64,000 nucleotides of DNA, taken from positions 1-64,000 of the forward strand of contig CAISDA010000035.1 in assembly GCA_903884005.1 (NCBI GenBank). Reading direction: 5' to 3'. The stretch is from an uncultured Ignavibacteriota bacterium (GTDB taxonomy: Bacteria; Bacteroidota; Ignavibacteria; UBA10030; UBA8401). The position numbers and the translations under genes are program-made. Under the pieces are notes generated by a model, which was not told where the DNA came from, made no database searches, and saw nothing but the letters and a program-made list of their open reading frames with translations. Shown one piece after another: positions 1 to 9,097 of the stretch; position 1 is the stretch's first letter; every line of letters starts with the position of its first letter.

Positions 1-1750
1 CGCGCGTTTGTTTTTTATACGTGATCGTCAGCGATTCACTGCCGACCTCTGCGTGCGTGAAGGGGCTGTCGAACAGTTTCTGTTTCGAAAGGTCTACGGT
101 CTTCCCGTTCAATTTTCTCGTATCGGGAAACGCAAAAGAAAGCGTGCCGTTCCCGACCGACCGGTACTCGACGCTGACCTTACCCGGCGCCAGTATGGCA
201 GCAGGCTTATGAAGGCGAAGTTCGGCGCAGAACTTTTCGAACGACCCCGCTTCATCCTTCGAGCGGACCTCGATGACGTACCCGTTCTGCAGCTTGCGGC
301 TGCGCAGACGGTAATTGTCTTCGTCTTCTTTTTTCTGTGACCATTCGACGGGCTGCAGCGGATACCAGCCGATAAAGGTGTCGCCAGCCTTGCACATGAT
401 CCAGCCCGAGGGATCGATGAGGCGTTGTTCCAGATTCTTCGGGAAAAATCCGTCGATATGCTCTGAGGTCGTTCCCGGTTCTATATCATAGAGCGCGATG
501 AGCGTATTGTTGATCTGGAAGAAGCGTTCGAACGGCGACCCGCCCGTCCATTTGTCCTCGTTGTTATAGGTCGTCTTCGAGCCCGTCACGTCCGAGATCA
601 TGGTTTTCTGTTCTTCGGGAAAAAACGTCGCGAGTTCTTTTCCCGACCAATAGGGATGAAGCCCGAAGATGGTGGAAAACGGCTTGCCATAGGTGTACCG
701 GACTCCCCAGCCATGTATTTGTATCGGCTGCTGGAGGCCGCCATCGAGTGAACCGATACCATAGTCCTTCGTGATGTATGAGATTTTATACACAGGCGGA
801 TTTTTTTCGGTGCCGTAGCGGATCACGTTACGAACGCGCTTGCGTTCCTTGTTCACGAACGGCACGGTGCGGTCGTTGGCGATATTATAGATGATCTTCG
901 GGAGCCGGTATGGCGAGAACGACGAGAACATCGCCCACCCTCCCGTAACCGGATCACCGGTGCCAAAATACAAATATGCAAATCCGGAGAAGCCCGATAA
1001 GAGCGGCTTATACACAGCCGGCTGATAGATGCGGCTGTAGCCGCCGATGTACATGCCGGCAAGGTGATCTGCGGCGGCATCGGCATAGAGGTAATCCAGC
1101 ATCATCGACCCGCGCTTCTTCATCTCCGGATCCTGCGCAAACTGCGTGATCAGCGTCATGGAAATGGCGTATTCGGGGAAGTAATCGGGCGAATCGAACT
1201 CGCCCTGACCGATGGTTGTCGCGATCTTCATCCAATGGATGAGATACTCTTTTGCTTCGTTCCTGTTTTCATCGGACGATTTTCCGTTGAACCATTCCGA
1301 TCCGGGAAGATTCGGCCATTGTTCCGCGGCAAGAAAGAGCGAACTGTAATACATCGCCCAATGATTTTCCGTGTCGCCGCGATACGGAGCGTACGTCTTC
1401 CACACGTTTCGGACGGCAGCCTTCACCTCCGGCGACATGAGATCTTTTCCGTTGAGGTATGTTCCGATCACCGGGAACATCCAGAACATGTCGCCCTTCG
1501 GATTTTGGATCTGGTCCGAATACAGAAACAAACTGTCGGCTTTCTTAAGATCTTTCTTCATCGCATACCGGTATGCTGCTCCGTTGATGCCGGCATTGGA
1601 CGCGGTATCCAGATAATTGTTGAGGCGATGAGCGCGCGCTATGTATGCCTGCTCATATTCATCGGATGTCTGCGCAGCAGCCGTCGTCTGCACCAGCGAT
1701 CCAAAAAGAAGAATACATGCGGCCTGAATGAACAATGATGAGTGTTTCAT
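1..1750 (-). CDS. Secreted protein of unknown function, possibly carbohydrate-active (3' end outside window)
   Basis: An open frame runs from an ATG at 1750 to the window edge without a stop (583 codons visible), so the C-terminus is missing. It starts with a Sec signal peptide (MKHSSLF, hydrophobic core, cleavage after TTAAAQ). The first half is rich in Trp, Tyr and helical segments such as EYLIHWMKIATTIGQGEFDS, which suggests an alpha/alpha toroid. The second half looks beta-rich. That two-part layout recalls polysaccharide lyases and heparinase-like proteins, but I recognise no catalytic signature and do not assign a family. It is the last visible gene of the minus-strand locus and follows two BNR-propeller genes. 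Seen: signal peptide and open frame. Inferred: periplasmic or extracellular role on a carbohydrate. Confidence 0.75.
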   Translation of the reverse strand, partial: MKHSSLFIQAACILLFGSLVQTTAAAQTSDEYEQAYIARAHRLNNYLDTASNAGINGAAYRYAMKKDLKKADSLFLYSDQIQNPKGDMFWMFPVIGTYLNGKDLMSPEVKAAVRNVWKTYAPYRGDTENHWAMYYSSLFLAAEQWPNLPGSEWFNGKSSDENRNEAKEYLIHWMKIATTIGQGEFDSPDYFPEYAISMTLITQFAQDPEMKKRGSMMLDYLYADAAADHLAGMYIGGYSRIYQPAVYKPLLSGFSGFAYLYFGTGDPVTGGWAMFSSFSPYRLPKIIYNIANDRTVPFVNKERKRVRNVIRYGTEKNPPVYKISYITKDYGIGSLDGGLQQPIQIHGWGVRYTYGKPFSTIFGLHPYWSGKELATFFPEEQKTMISDVTGSKTTYNNEDKWTGGSPFERFFQINNTLIALYDIEPGTTSEHIDGFFPKNLEQRLIDPSGWIMCKAGDTFIGWYPLQPVEWSQKKEDEDNYRLRSRKLQNGYVIEVRSKDEAGSFEKFCAELRLHKPAAILAPGKVSVEYRSVGNGTLSFAFPDTRKLNGKTVDLSKQKLFDSPFTHAEVGSESLTITYKKQTR

Positions 1751-1834
1751 ATGTCGATATGTCCGTGTCATAATGATATTTGTTTTATCCTCAAAAATAA
1801 ATGCGAATTATTTTTTTCCAGCGTGCATCCAAAT

Positions 1835-1980
1835 CATTGTTTGAAGGAGCTTAAGCGGCTGAAGAACCTCACGGACTGCACACACGATGCAAGATTCTTC
1901 GCTTGCGCTCAGAATGACAGAGTACTGATGTCATATGCATGAAGATTCTTGGCGCAGCCACGATAAAACCTCAGAATGAC
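1835..1980 (+). repeat. Family B interspersed hairpin repeat, copy B1
   Basis: The left arm (tgaaggagcttaagcggctg) and right arm (attcttcgcttgcgctcaga) are imperfect inverted repeats around a linker. A second degenerate right arm ends at 1980. It fills most of the 264-bp gap between the secreted protein and the first BNR gene. Spurious ORFs across it give peptides such as DARFFACAQNDR. Confidence 0.85.
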
Positions 1981-2014
1981 ATCGATTGGACATCATGGTG
2001 AGTGGTTGTATTAC

Positions 2015-3028
2015 CTATTTTATGATCTTGATATCCCACACTTGCGCCCCCGGAAGGCCGGCATAGCGCCAATGCATGCCGCCATCATCCGACCGATAGA
2101 CGCCCTCGCAATAGGTGCCCACGTACAAGCGGCCGCTCTCACGAGGATCGACGGCGATGGTGTGTATGTTAAGGTCCTTCAGGCCGTCGTTCATGCGGCG
2201 CCATGACGCTCCGCCGTTGATGGATTTATACACACCCGTCACGAAACCGCCCGCATACATGGTCTCGGGGTGCTGAGGATCGAATGCGATGGCGTAGAAT
2301 GTCGAATGGTCGACACCCGCTTCCATTTTTTTCCATGTCGCACAGGCATCGGAGGAAATATACATGCCGTTGTCTTCGGTTCCCACGACGAAAATATTCG
2401 GACTCACGGGATGCTGTTGTATCGTGAGAATGCCGTGCATGGTGAGCCCGTCCAACTTTTTCCAGGTCACTGCGCCGTCCTCGCTCACGAATGCGCCGTC
2501 GTATGCCGCACAATAGATCCGCTTCTCATTGGAACGATCGACGATGATCTTGGATGTGTATCCGGGTTTGAGTGTTGTCTGGGCGGATTCATTCCACGTT
2601 GTTCCGCCGTCATTGGAGTGCCAGGCGCCGTACGCGCAGGCAAGATAGACGGTGTTCGGATCGGACGGTGCGCTCGTCACATCCAGCACTTCGGTGATAC
2701 GCCAGTCCGTCACCGTGCGCCAGGTGCCTGCGGCCTCATCGATCTTGTGAAGTCCGCTGCCCGATGCCAGGTATTTGATGTTCCCCTTTGTTGCAGGCGT
2801 CACATCCACAGCGAAGCCGCGCGTATGGAGCGGTCCGGTATGCTTCCAGACAGTATCCGCCGATGGATGCTGAAAGAAGACGCCGGCCGGCGGCGTTTGC
2901 GAGCCGACGATGAAGATGCCGGACTTAATCGTGGTCGCATAGACCGTCGATTCCTGTGCGCCGGCGCGTGGAAGGAACAACACAAGTCCGCCGGCAAGAC
3001 TTAGAAGTATTCGGGATATTCGGTTCAT
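2015..3028 (-). CDS. Secreted BNR/Asp-box beta-propeller protein
   Basis: This 337-residue protein is built of BNR (Asp-box) repeats of the S-x-D-x-G-x-x-W type. Examples are SNDGGTTWNES, SEDGAVTWKKL, SINGGASWRRM and SDDGGMHWRY, spaced about 45-50 residues apart. It opens with a signal peptide (MNRISRILLSLAGGLVLF, cleaved after GAQ). The frame extends upstream to 3202, but the ATG at 3028 is chosen because it begins the signal peptide and avoids overlap with the preceding gene, which ends at 3051. Such propellers occur in sialidases, sortilins and Ycf48-like assembly factors. No sialidase catalytic residues are evident, so a binding or scaffolding role outside the cytoplasm is inferred. It is a paralogue of its neighbour. 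Confidence 0.85.
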   Translation of the reverse strand: MNRISRILLSLAGGLVLFLPRAGAQESTVYATTIKSGIFIVGSQTPPAGVFFQHPSADTVWKHTGPLHTRGFAVDVTPATKGNIKYLASGSGLHKIDEAAGTWRTVTDWRITEVLDVTSAPSDPNTVYLACAYGAWHSNDGGTTWNESAQTTLKPGYTSKIIVDRSNEKRIYCAAYDGAFVSEDGAVTWKKLDGLTMHGILTIQQHPVSPNIFVVGTEDNGMYISSDACATWKKMEAGVDHSTFYAIAFDPQHPETMYAGGFVTGVYKSINGGASWRRMNDGLKDLNIHTIAVDPRESGRLYVGTYCEGVYRSDDGGMHWRYAGLPGAQVWDIKIIK

Positions 3029-3050
3029 TGTGTGTCTGCTGTCTCCTTGT

Positions 3051-4091
3051 TCATGGATAAAATGCAACCTGCATGATCTGTGTACCTGGAAGTCCGGTAA
3101 ATTTCCATGTGATGCCGCCGTCCATTGATTCGAACAGGCCTTCGCCGTGGCTTCCGATGTAGATGTGATTGGCGTCTTCAGGATGCACACAGAGAGAAGC
3201 AATCTCTTCGATGTTCAATGCATCCGATACGTGCTTCCACGAGCGGCCGTCATCCGTACTTTTCCACACTCCCGTTTTGTAGCCTCCGGCAAAGATATTT
3301 TTTCCGTCACCCGACGACGCAAACGCCAGGATGTTCGATCCCTCTGTTCCTGCCGCCGTGCCCCAGGTTTTTCCGCCGTTGCGGCTGACGCGTATGCCTT
3401 CGTCTTCCGTTCCCGCAAAAAGCACTGAGCGGTCACGAAGGTGTTGGAAGATGGAGCGAACTTCTTTCGCGCCCACGTGCAGAGGCGTCCACAGACTTCC
3501 CCGGTTCGTCGATGCGTAGATGTCATCCTCTCCTGCCGCATAGAGATGCGACGGATCCTTCCGGTCGATGGCCATGCGCTCCACGAACCATTTTTTCATT
3601 CCGCGGGTGGCTTCCTGCCACGTCGCTCCGTCGTCCGCGGAACGGAAAATTCCGAACGGAGTGGTGATATACAGCGTTGTTGGCGTCACCGGATCGACGA
3701 CGACGGAAAGGACTTCCATCGTTTTCCAATTGGTGAGCATGCGCCACGATGCGCCGTCATTTTCCGTACGAAATAGTCCGTTGCCTCCGCACACATAATA
3801 GCGGCGCGCTGCACGATTCTGCGAAAATCCAACGCCGAACGAGAGCGTGTTCGTGTTCGGCACCACGGTCCATGCCGTATCGCCTTCGGGACGCACGAAC
3901 GCCCCGACGCGCCTCTGCATGCCGACGCTGTTGTTCACCTGGCCGGAGAACACTGCGGCGAAAAATTTCAACCGGGACGAATGCAATCCCGGCGCATCGG
4001 ATGCACGCACGGATTGAGCCGGCGCGGATTGAGCCGGCGCGGAGTGGGTGATGACACAGAGACAGATGATATGTGCGAATATATTTTTCAT
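3051..4091 (-). CDS. Secreted BNR/Asp-box beta-propeller protein (paralogue)
   Basis: This 346-residue protein is homologous to the next gene downstream along its whole length. It has a signal peptide and repeats such as TENDGASWRM, SADDGATWQE, STNRGSLWTP, SRNGGKTWGT, STDDGRSWKH and SMDGGITWKF. The gap to its paralogue is 22 bp, so they are surely co-transcribed. Both end in a similar GLPG(A/T)Q segment followed by a short strand, so a tandem gene duplication is likely. The signal-peptidase region carries a duplicated SAPAQ unit. No T9SS sorting domain or enzyme motif is visible. Function unknown; extracellular or periplasmic binding is inferred from the fold. Confidence 0.85.
   Translation of the reverse strand: MKNIFAHIICLCVITHSAPAQSAPAQSVRASDAPGLHSSRLKFFAAVFSGQVNNSVGMQRRVGAFVRPEGDTAWTVVPNTNTLSFGVGFSQNRAARRYYVCGGNGLFRTENDGASWRMLTNWKTMEVLSVVVDPVTPTTLYITTPFGIFRSADDGATWQEATRGMKKWFVERMAIDRKDPSHLYAAGEDDIYASTNRGSLWTPLHVGAKEVRSIFQHLRDRSVLFAGTEDEGIRVSRNGGKTWGTAAGTEGSNILAFASSGDGKNIFAGGYKTGVWKSTDDGRSWKHVSDALNIEEIASLCVHPEDANHIYIGSHGEGLFESMDGGITWKFTGLPGTQIMQVAFYP
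4011..4040. repeat. Perfect 15-bp tandem duplication within a signal-peptide coding region
   Basis: The unit ggattgagccggcgc occurs twice in succession (4011-4025 and 4026-4040). It encodes SAPAQ twice on the minus strand, directly at the predicted signal-peptidase site of the BNR protein. Confidence 0.9.
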
Positions 4092-4153
4092 ACGGGTAAT
4101 TTAATTACTGTTAACGTGTTCACTGTTTAATGACATGCAATGCTTCGCGGTGC

Positions 4154-4174
4154 GGGCGAGACAACATCTCGCCC
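4154..4174 (+). repeat. Family A short hairpin repeat, copy A1
   Basis: Perfect 8-bp stem gggcgaga/tctcgccc around a 5-base loop (caaca), followed by tac. It is preceded by gcttcgcggtgc, which also precedes copy A4. It lies in the 94-bp gap between the Gfo/Idh gene and the BNR pair. Confidence 0.85.
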
Positions 4175-4185
4175 TACAATGCGGC

Positions 4186-5187
4186 TCATATGTCCATCAA
4201 CTCGACGGCTGCGTTCGTGCGCACCGATTGCATCATTGCTTCGACCACCGCAAGCGCATGGATGCCCTCGGCGATGCCCGTTTCGGAACGCGACCCTGTA
4301 AGGATGCAATCGCCAAACTCTTTCATCTGAAGGTTGTAACTGTCCGTGCCTTCATTCGGGAAACCTTCCGTCTCTGAAATTTTTTGATTCCCATCCACAA
4401 TCGTTGTCAATTCATACGAAAGCGGATGGCAGTGCAGTATGCCGTTGGTCCCGTAGATGCGGAAGAAAAATGAATCGGGCGTGATATAATACGAGGACAA
4501 TGAAATTGGAAAGCCCTCCTGCGTCCGGAGAATTGAGGCCGATACGTCCAGCACGCCTTCGGGCATCGCCAATGTGGATGCGACGCAATACACGCTTCGG
4601 ACGGATGAGAACAGATACCGCACCACATCGACAAAATGAATGCCCAACTGCGTCATGGGCAGCAGCGGACATTTTGCCGGGTCGAATTTCCAGCCCGGGA
4701 CCTCACTCGTTAGTCCCACGGGACGCGAAATGTTTGCTTCTACACCGACGATCTTGCCAAGTTTTCCGGCATCAATGAGTTTTTTAGCGGCGCGGAAGAC
4801 ATTACGCCGCCGGGTATTATGCCCGACCATGACGACCTGTGTGACGGCCGATGCGATATCGCGTATTTCCAGCGCCTCGGCGACGGTGTTGGTGATCGGC
4901 TTCTCGACAAAAACATGCTTGCCGATGGCCAGCGCCTGTTTGATCTGGCCCACATGCAGGTGGTTTGGCGTCACAAGCGCCACGGCTTCAATCGCAGGAT
5001 CGTTAATGAGGTCCTCGTACGACGACGCGGCGCGCGCGCCCGTCTGGACTGCGGCAGCCCGGCACGCTTCAACGTTGATGTCGTAGCAGCCCTTCAATTC
5101 GAGCGTGCCGCAATCGCGTATCGCATTCAGGATCGTGCGTCCATGATTGGCGACGCCGGCAATTCCTATTTGTATTTTTCGGGACAT
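4186..5187 (-). CDS. Gfo/Idh/MocA-family NAD(P)-dependent oxidoreductase
   Basis: This 333-residue protein has an N-terminal Rossmann fold (KIQIGIAGVANHG), the family hallmark EKPITNT near residue 95, and a C-terminal alpha/beta dimerisation domain. Family members oxidise or reduce hydroxyl groups of sugars, inositols or sugar nucleotides with NAD(P). It has no signal peptide, so it is cytoplasmic. It sits 30 bp downstream of the OYE-type flavoenzyme and a few genes from a TIM-barrel sugar isomerase and two glycosidase-like proteins. Oxidation of a sugar or glycoside carbon is the likely role (inference). A second, unrelated-context family member is at 40715-41713. Substrate cannot be read from sequence. 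Confidence 0.9.
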   Translation of the reverse strand: MSRKIQIGIAGVANHGRTILNAIRDCGTLELKGCYDINVEACRAAAVQTGARAASSYEDLINDPAIEAVALVTPNHLHVGQIKQALAIGKHVFVEKPITNTVAEALEIRDIASAVTQVVMVGHNTRRRNVFRAAKKLIDAGKLGKIVGVEANISRPVGLTSEVPGWKFDPAKCPLLPMTQLGIHFVDVVRYLFSSVRSVYCVASTLAMPEGVLDVSASILRTQEGFPISLSSYYITPDSFFFRIYGTNGILHCHPLSYELTTIVDGNQKISETEGFPNEGTDSYNLQMKEFGDCILTGSRSETGIAEGIHALAVVEAMMQSVRTNAAVELMDI

Positions 5188-5217
5188 GGCATTAAAAAAT
5201 TTGTGGACTGAATGCTG

Positions 5218-6660
5218 TTATGTCTTGCCTTCGGCTTTTCGTTTTGCAAGCACATCTTTATAGATCGGAACGTACGCGTCGTCCCGTGGAACGCAGCCCG
5301 ACGGATATTGGCCGAGCTCGTTGTTTTTCGAACGCATCAGGTTCGTGCAGTAACTGATCGCGATGCAGACCTGAGACGGATTCAATGCGCCTTTGGCGAT
5401 GACATCGGCGGCGAAATCGGGATATGCAATTGCGCCGCGGCCGACGGCAACGATGGAAACGCGTTTGCGCCGCAAATTTGATTCGCCGGCACTGATGAAA
5501 TATTTTTGGAGCCAGCTGTATCCTGTGCCGACAACAGCGAGATCGGGAAAGGTCCGCTGAATTTTTTCTGTTGCGGCAAAGTGCCGGGCAACACCCAACA
5601 GCGGGTGCTCGGGGGTTTCATACCCCTCGAACGGTTTTTTCTCGAAAGGCCGTCCGTAGTGCATATTGTAGTAGGGGCTGCCCACCGATACGTTCACAAG
5701 GTGCACACCGAGCCCGCGCATCATTGCGATAAGCGCAATCGGTTCCGTCAGGTCCTCTCGAAGCGGGTCGTTCACATCGACGCCGAAATTGTATTGATAT
5801 GGTGTATCAAAAGGAATGGGACGGCCGGCTCCGCTCACAGGATCGAGTTCGAAGGGAACGCCGTCGTAGACATTCAGCCGCGACGCCGCCTGGAACGGGC
5901 TACCGACCTCGGATTTAATTTTCGAAAGTATATTGCGGATCATTCGCGTACGATTCTCGAAGCTGCCTCCATACTTGCCTTCGCGAGTGCGCGCGCCGAG
6001 CAGTTCATTGAGCAGGTACGTGTGGCATTGCTTGATATCGACAAAATCGAATCCAACTTTCGCCGCACGCTTTGCCGCTTCAACATACGCGTCTTCCAAT
6101 TGTTCGAGGTAGTCGTCCGTGACGAGCGGATAGGAAGCATCAACACACACCCCCTTCGCCTTGTCCACATAGGTAACACCGTCTGCCTGGGGATGGTGAT
6201 AAGCGATCATCGGAGCACGATAGCTCCATCGTCCCGAGTGCGTCAATTGCAGTCCGATCATGAGATCGCTGTCCGTGCCGTACCGTTCGCAATGAGCGGT
6301 GCGTGTGATTTTCACGAGACGCTCAAAGTCGGGGAGATTCGCTTCATTGAGCAGAAGCTGGCGTGAATTGGCAAGTCCCTCGGGAACGACGGCCGTCGCT
6401 TCACCCCAGATGAGTTTCGCTCCCCCGTCGCCGAAACGCTTCCATCGCCGGTATGTCAATTCCCCCGGCTTTCCGTCTATGGTGCCGTCGCATCCTTCCA
6501 TCGGATGAATGCCCATGGCATTGCCGATGGTTCGCGGGCCGATGCGGACAGGCTGAAAAACGGCATCGAGTTTTTCGTCGAACGAAATATCGACACCGAG
6601 ATGTGCGACGTCTGCGCGCAAGTCATCGATCGATTTATACGTAAAATATTTATCGGGCAT
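5218..6660 (-). CDS. Old yellow enzyme-type NADH:flavin oxidoreductase
   Basis: This 480-residue FMN TIM-barrel protein has the family signature QLTHSGRW at about residues 139-146 and the YGGSFENR motif near 230-237, preceded by the FVDIKQCHTYLLNEL element. Such enzymes reduce activated C=C bonds using NAD(P)H. It is longer than plain OYEs (350-400 residues) and lacks the second half of 2,4-dienoyl-CoA reductases. Near its C-terminus the cysteines (CIAISYC, then C about 17 residues on) do not match the usual four-cysteine iron-sulphur motif, so a cluster is doubtful. The ATG at 6660 is preferred over an upstream in-frame start at 6690 because GGAG lies 9 bases before it. It is co-directional with the Gfo/Idh gene, 30 bp away. 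Confidence 0.88.
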   Translation of the reverse strand: MPDKYFTYKSIDDLRADVAHLGVDISFDEKLDAVFQPVRIGPRTIGNAMGIHPMEGCDGTIDGKPGELTYRRWKRFGDGGAKLIWGEATAVVPEGLANSRQLLLNEANLPDFERLVKITRTAHCERYGTDSDLMIGLQLTHSGRWSYRAPMIAYHHPQADGVTYVDKAKGVCVDASYPLVTDDYLEQLEDAYVEAAKRAAKVGFDFVDIKQCHTYLLNELLGARTREGKYGGSFENRTRMIRNILSKIKSEVGSPFQAASRLNVYDGVPFELDPVSGAGRPIPFDTPYQYNFGVDVNDPLREDLTEPIALIAMMRGLGVHLVNVSVGSPYYNMHYGRPFEKKPFEGYETPEHPLLGVARHFAATEKIQRTFPDLAVVGTGYSWLQKYFISAGESNLRRKRVSIVAVGRGAIAYPDFAADVIAKGALNPSQVCIAISYCTNLMRSKNNELGQYPSGCVPRDDAYVPIYKDVLAKRKAEGKT

Positions 6661-6759
6661 AGCAAAAATCTCCAGGATGCCGAAAACCATCGTTTCGGCA
6701 TGCAGTGCGCGCCGAAAATTTACAACTATTCCTACAGAGTGAAAAATAAAATCAAGAGC

Positions 6760-6779
6760 GGGCGAGATACCATCTAGCC
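6760..6779 (+). repeat. Family A hairpin repeat, degenerate copy A2
   Basis: gggcgagataccatctagcc retains the left arm and loop, but the right arm has a C-to-A change. It lies just downstream of the stop of the Tat-exported glycosidase-like gene. Confidence 0.6.
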
Positions 6780-6780
6780 T

Positions 6781-9057
6781 CTACACGAACATTTCGATCG
6801 ATCGCGCGCTCACGGGAAACGCCAGCGTCAGTGTTCCATCTTTCAGCGGCGTCTTTGTGCCATCGACGAGCGCGTACGTGTCCTTTGCCGCTCTGCGCAC
6901 CGTGATGCCGATCACAGCGCCGTGCACCGGAATCACCGCATCGAGTGCGTCGATGCCTTTAAATAATTTGGGACGAAGCACGAGTTGCGTCGGCGATGGC
7001 CGAACGCCGAGCACGTGATGCATGAAGAACATGACGATCTCAGCCCAGGTCCAGACAACGATACCCACCGGTGGCAGAGGCGGCACGGGACGGTCGCCGT
7101 AAAATTCAAGCCACGCTCCGGATGCGCCTCCCTTGACTGCCCCGAGCCACTCCAATGCCCGGACAACCTGCTCGTCGTTCCCGGCTTCGAGTGAAGCCCG
7201 GGCGATGAACATCGTCGCAAACGGCCAGGGCCCCGGCGAATCGCCTTCGGAGCTGACGTGGTATCTGCCGTATCCACCAATGGTCCACTGCTGATTCCAC
7301 AACAGTTCCATCGACTTCAGGGTATTCGCCGCCAGCGTGCCCTTCGGATCGACCATATCGAGCACGATGGGAAGCACACTGGCACTGTCCGGATCGCAGT
7401 AGGAAACCGTTTCCACATTCAGCGGCATGCCCGGGGGCATGGACTTTCGGTTCTTCGGCTCGAACGTAAACTGCGGCGTGCCGTCGGCATTGCGCCGCTT
7501 AATGAAACGGTTCTCGTGAACGAGCGACAATATCGGATGCGAAAGGAACGACGACTTCATGAGCGCGGACGCGCCTCGCCACCGCTGTGCACTCTCGGAC
7601 TCTTTCATCGCATCGGCGATCTCTGCGGCTTTTCCGAGTCCGATGATGTTCCACATCTGATAGGTCAGTTCGTACCCGTCCTTCACGCCGAAACTCGCAT
7701 CGCGTTCCCAGTACTCGCGTGAATTTTTCAGGAGACCGATGGCAGGATCGCGATAGACGGGCTTCAGTACATAGTCCGCAAGGAGTTGAATTTTTTTCCA
7801 GTATTCACGGATGAGCGCGTCGCTGCCCGTCCACGCCCAGTGTATCCAGAGTGCGTACAGGAGTTCGCCGTTTTGGTCCAGTTCCATTGTTTCGGGAGGA
7901 CGCGTGCGGCTGGCATCGACCGTGCCGCCCTGGTCGTCGATGGAGTGCGTCAGGATCCGGCGCAGCAACGATTCGGCAATATCCGCCCGCCCCATCATGG
8001 CGCACGCTGAGGCCACCATGCTTTGATCGCGCACCCATTCCAGATTGTACTGCCAGATGCCGCCGTCCATTTTTCCGGAACGAGCAACTGCGGCCCTGAG
8101 GGATGATTGGGAGACACGGAATAAATGATCATATAATTCGTTCTTCGTGTGAAGCTGTGCGGCAGAGGACCAGTATGCGGTCGTTTCCTTCCTCAATTCT
8201 TCAATCGGCGTTTTTTGAAATTCCTCGCGTGTGCGGCCGATGGTGAGCACGATGGTCATGGTGACCGAAGCGCCTGGTGCCATCTCTCCACAATCGAAAT
8301 ACAACTGCCTGTCGCCGATGCGTGTCGTATCGGGAGAGAACATGTACATATCCGTAAATCCATTTGCGCTCAATGTCTTGTGCGTTCTGTCGACGGTATA
8401 TTCGTCGAAGAGCATCAGGTTCGGATAGAGCGAACAATAAGCGAGCACTTTTGCCGGCGCATTCGATGTGTTGCGTATGGCGACAGTCCGCACAAGCGCA
8501 GGCTCATTGATGGGGCAGTAGAGTTCCTCGCGGACGGCACATGCATCGGCGTGCCACTCGATCACAACGGTCGGGATCGATTCGGGATATGCCCAGGAGA
8601 CCTTCGATGTGCCCGGCTTGGGCGTATACCCCGAGCTATTGACCACGACATTGAAGAGGGAATTTTGAAGGCCGCGCTCGGGATGAAAAAGAAACGTGCT
8701 CGCTTTCCGTCCGAAATGTTCGGGAGACATGAGCAGCAGTCCGCACTGCGTACCGGTATCGGCCGATTGCGTCGTCTGCAGTGCGGCAGTGATGAGCCCG
8801 TTGCCGAGGAAATAGTATTCGGTGCCGTCGTTGTTGGATTGGAAATCGGCGTTCATTTTTTGGTCGTGCGGAACCCGGGGATATGCAGTGGTACCACTCG
8901 CCGGTGGCTCCTTTGTGGCAGGCGTTCCATTTCCAGACTGCACCGCATCGGCGGCGGCTATTTGCCCGGCATTCATCAAATTCAATGGCAGACCGGCTGC
9001 CGCCGCGGCGGCGGCCGAATATTTTAAAAAATCCCGGCGGCGAAAAGAAGAATCCAT
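6781..9057 (-). CDS. Tat-exported six-hairpin glycosidase-like protein
   Basis: This 758-residue protein begins with a clear twin-arginine signal (FRRRDFLKYS, then an alanine-rich core and AAADA), so it is exported folded. A beta-sandwich N-terminal region is followed by an alpha/alpha-toroid with segments such as WQYNLEWVRDQSMVA and ELDQNGELLYALWIHWAWTG. These resemble glucoamylase (GH15)-like and glycogen-debranching-type catalytic domains. The WVRDQ and ELDQNGE segments could hold the acidic catalytic residues (inference). A short beta domain ends the protein. AAGG sits 7 bases before the ATG. It is encoded between the sugar isomerase and the OYE gene, which fits periplasmic processing of a glycoside. 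The exact GH family and substrate are not determinable by eye. Confidence 0.82.
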   Translation of the reverse strand: MDSSFRRRDFLKYSAAAAAAAGLPLNLMNAGQIAAADAVQSGNGTPATKEPPASGTTAYPRVPHDQKMNADFQSNNDGTEYYFLGNGLITAALQTTQSADTGTQCGLLLMSPEHFGRKASTFLFHPERGLQNSLFNVVVNSSGYTPKPGTSKVSWAYPESIPTVVIEWHADACAVREELYCPINEPALVRTVAIRNTSNAPAKVLAYCSLYPNLMLFDEYTVDRTHKTLSANGFTDMYMFSPDTTRIGDRQLYFDCGEMAPGASVTMTIVLTIGRTREEFQKTPIEELRKETTAYWSSAAQLHTKNELYDHLFRVSQSSLRAAVARSGKMDGGIWQYNLEWVRDQSMVASACAMMGRADIAESLLRRILTHSIDDQGGTVDASRTRPPETMELDQNGELLYALWIHWAWTGSDALIREYWKKIQLLADYVLKPVYRDPAIGLLKNSREYWERDASFGVKDGYELTYQMWNIIGLGKAAEIADAMKESESAQRWRGASALMKSSFLSHPILSLVHENRFIKRRNADGTPQFTFEPKNRKSMPPGMPLNVETVSYCDPDSASVLPIVLDMVDPKGTLAANTLKSMELLWNQQWTIGGYGRYHVSSEGDSPGPWPFATMFIARASLEAGNDEQVVRALEWLGAVKGGASGAWLEFYGDRPVPPLPPVGIVVWTWAEIVMFFMHHVLGVRPSPTQLVLRPKLFKGIDALDAVIPVHGAVIGITVRRAAKDTYALVDGTKTPLKDGTLTLAFPVSARSIEMFV

Positions 9058-9097
9058 AGGGCCTTCTGATTGCTATGAATGAATTATAATGGATGTG

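Noticed and set aside
1064-1738. 224-residue plus-strand ORF at the left edge
   Set aside because: It is antisense to an open minus-strand frame with a signal peptide and protein-like composition, and contains unlikely residue usage.
4092-4140. AT-rich stretch with TTAAC-GT-GTTC resembling the IclR boxes
   Set aside because: The spacer is two bases, not three, and no promoter hexamers sit at the right distance.
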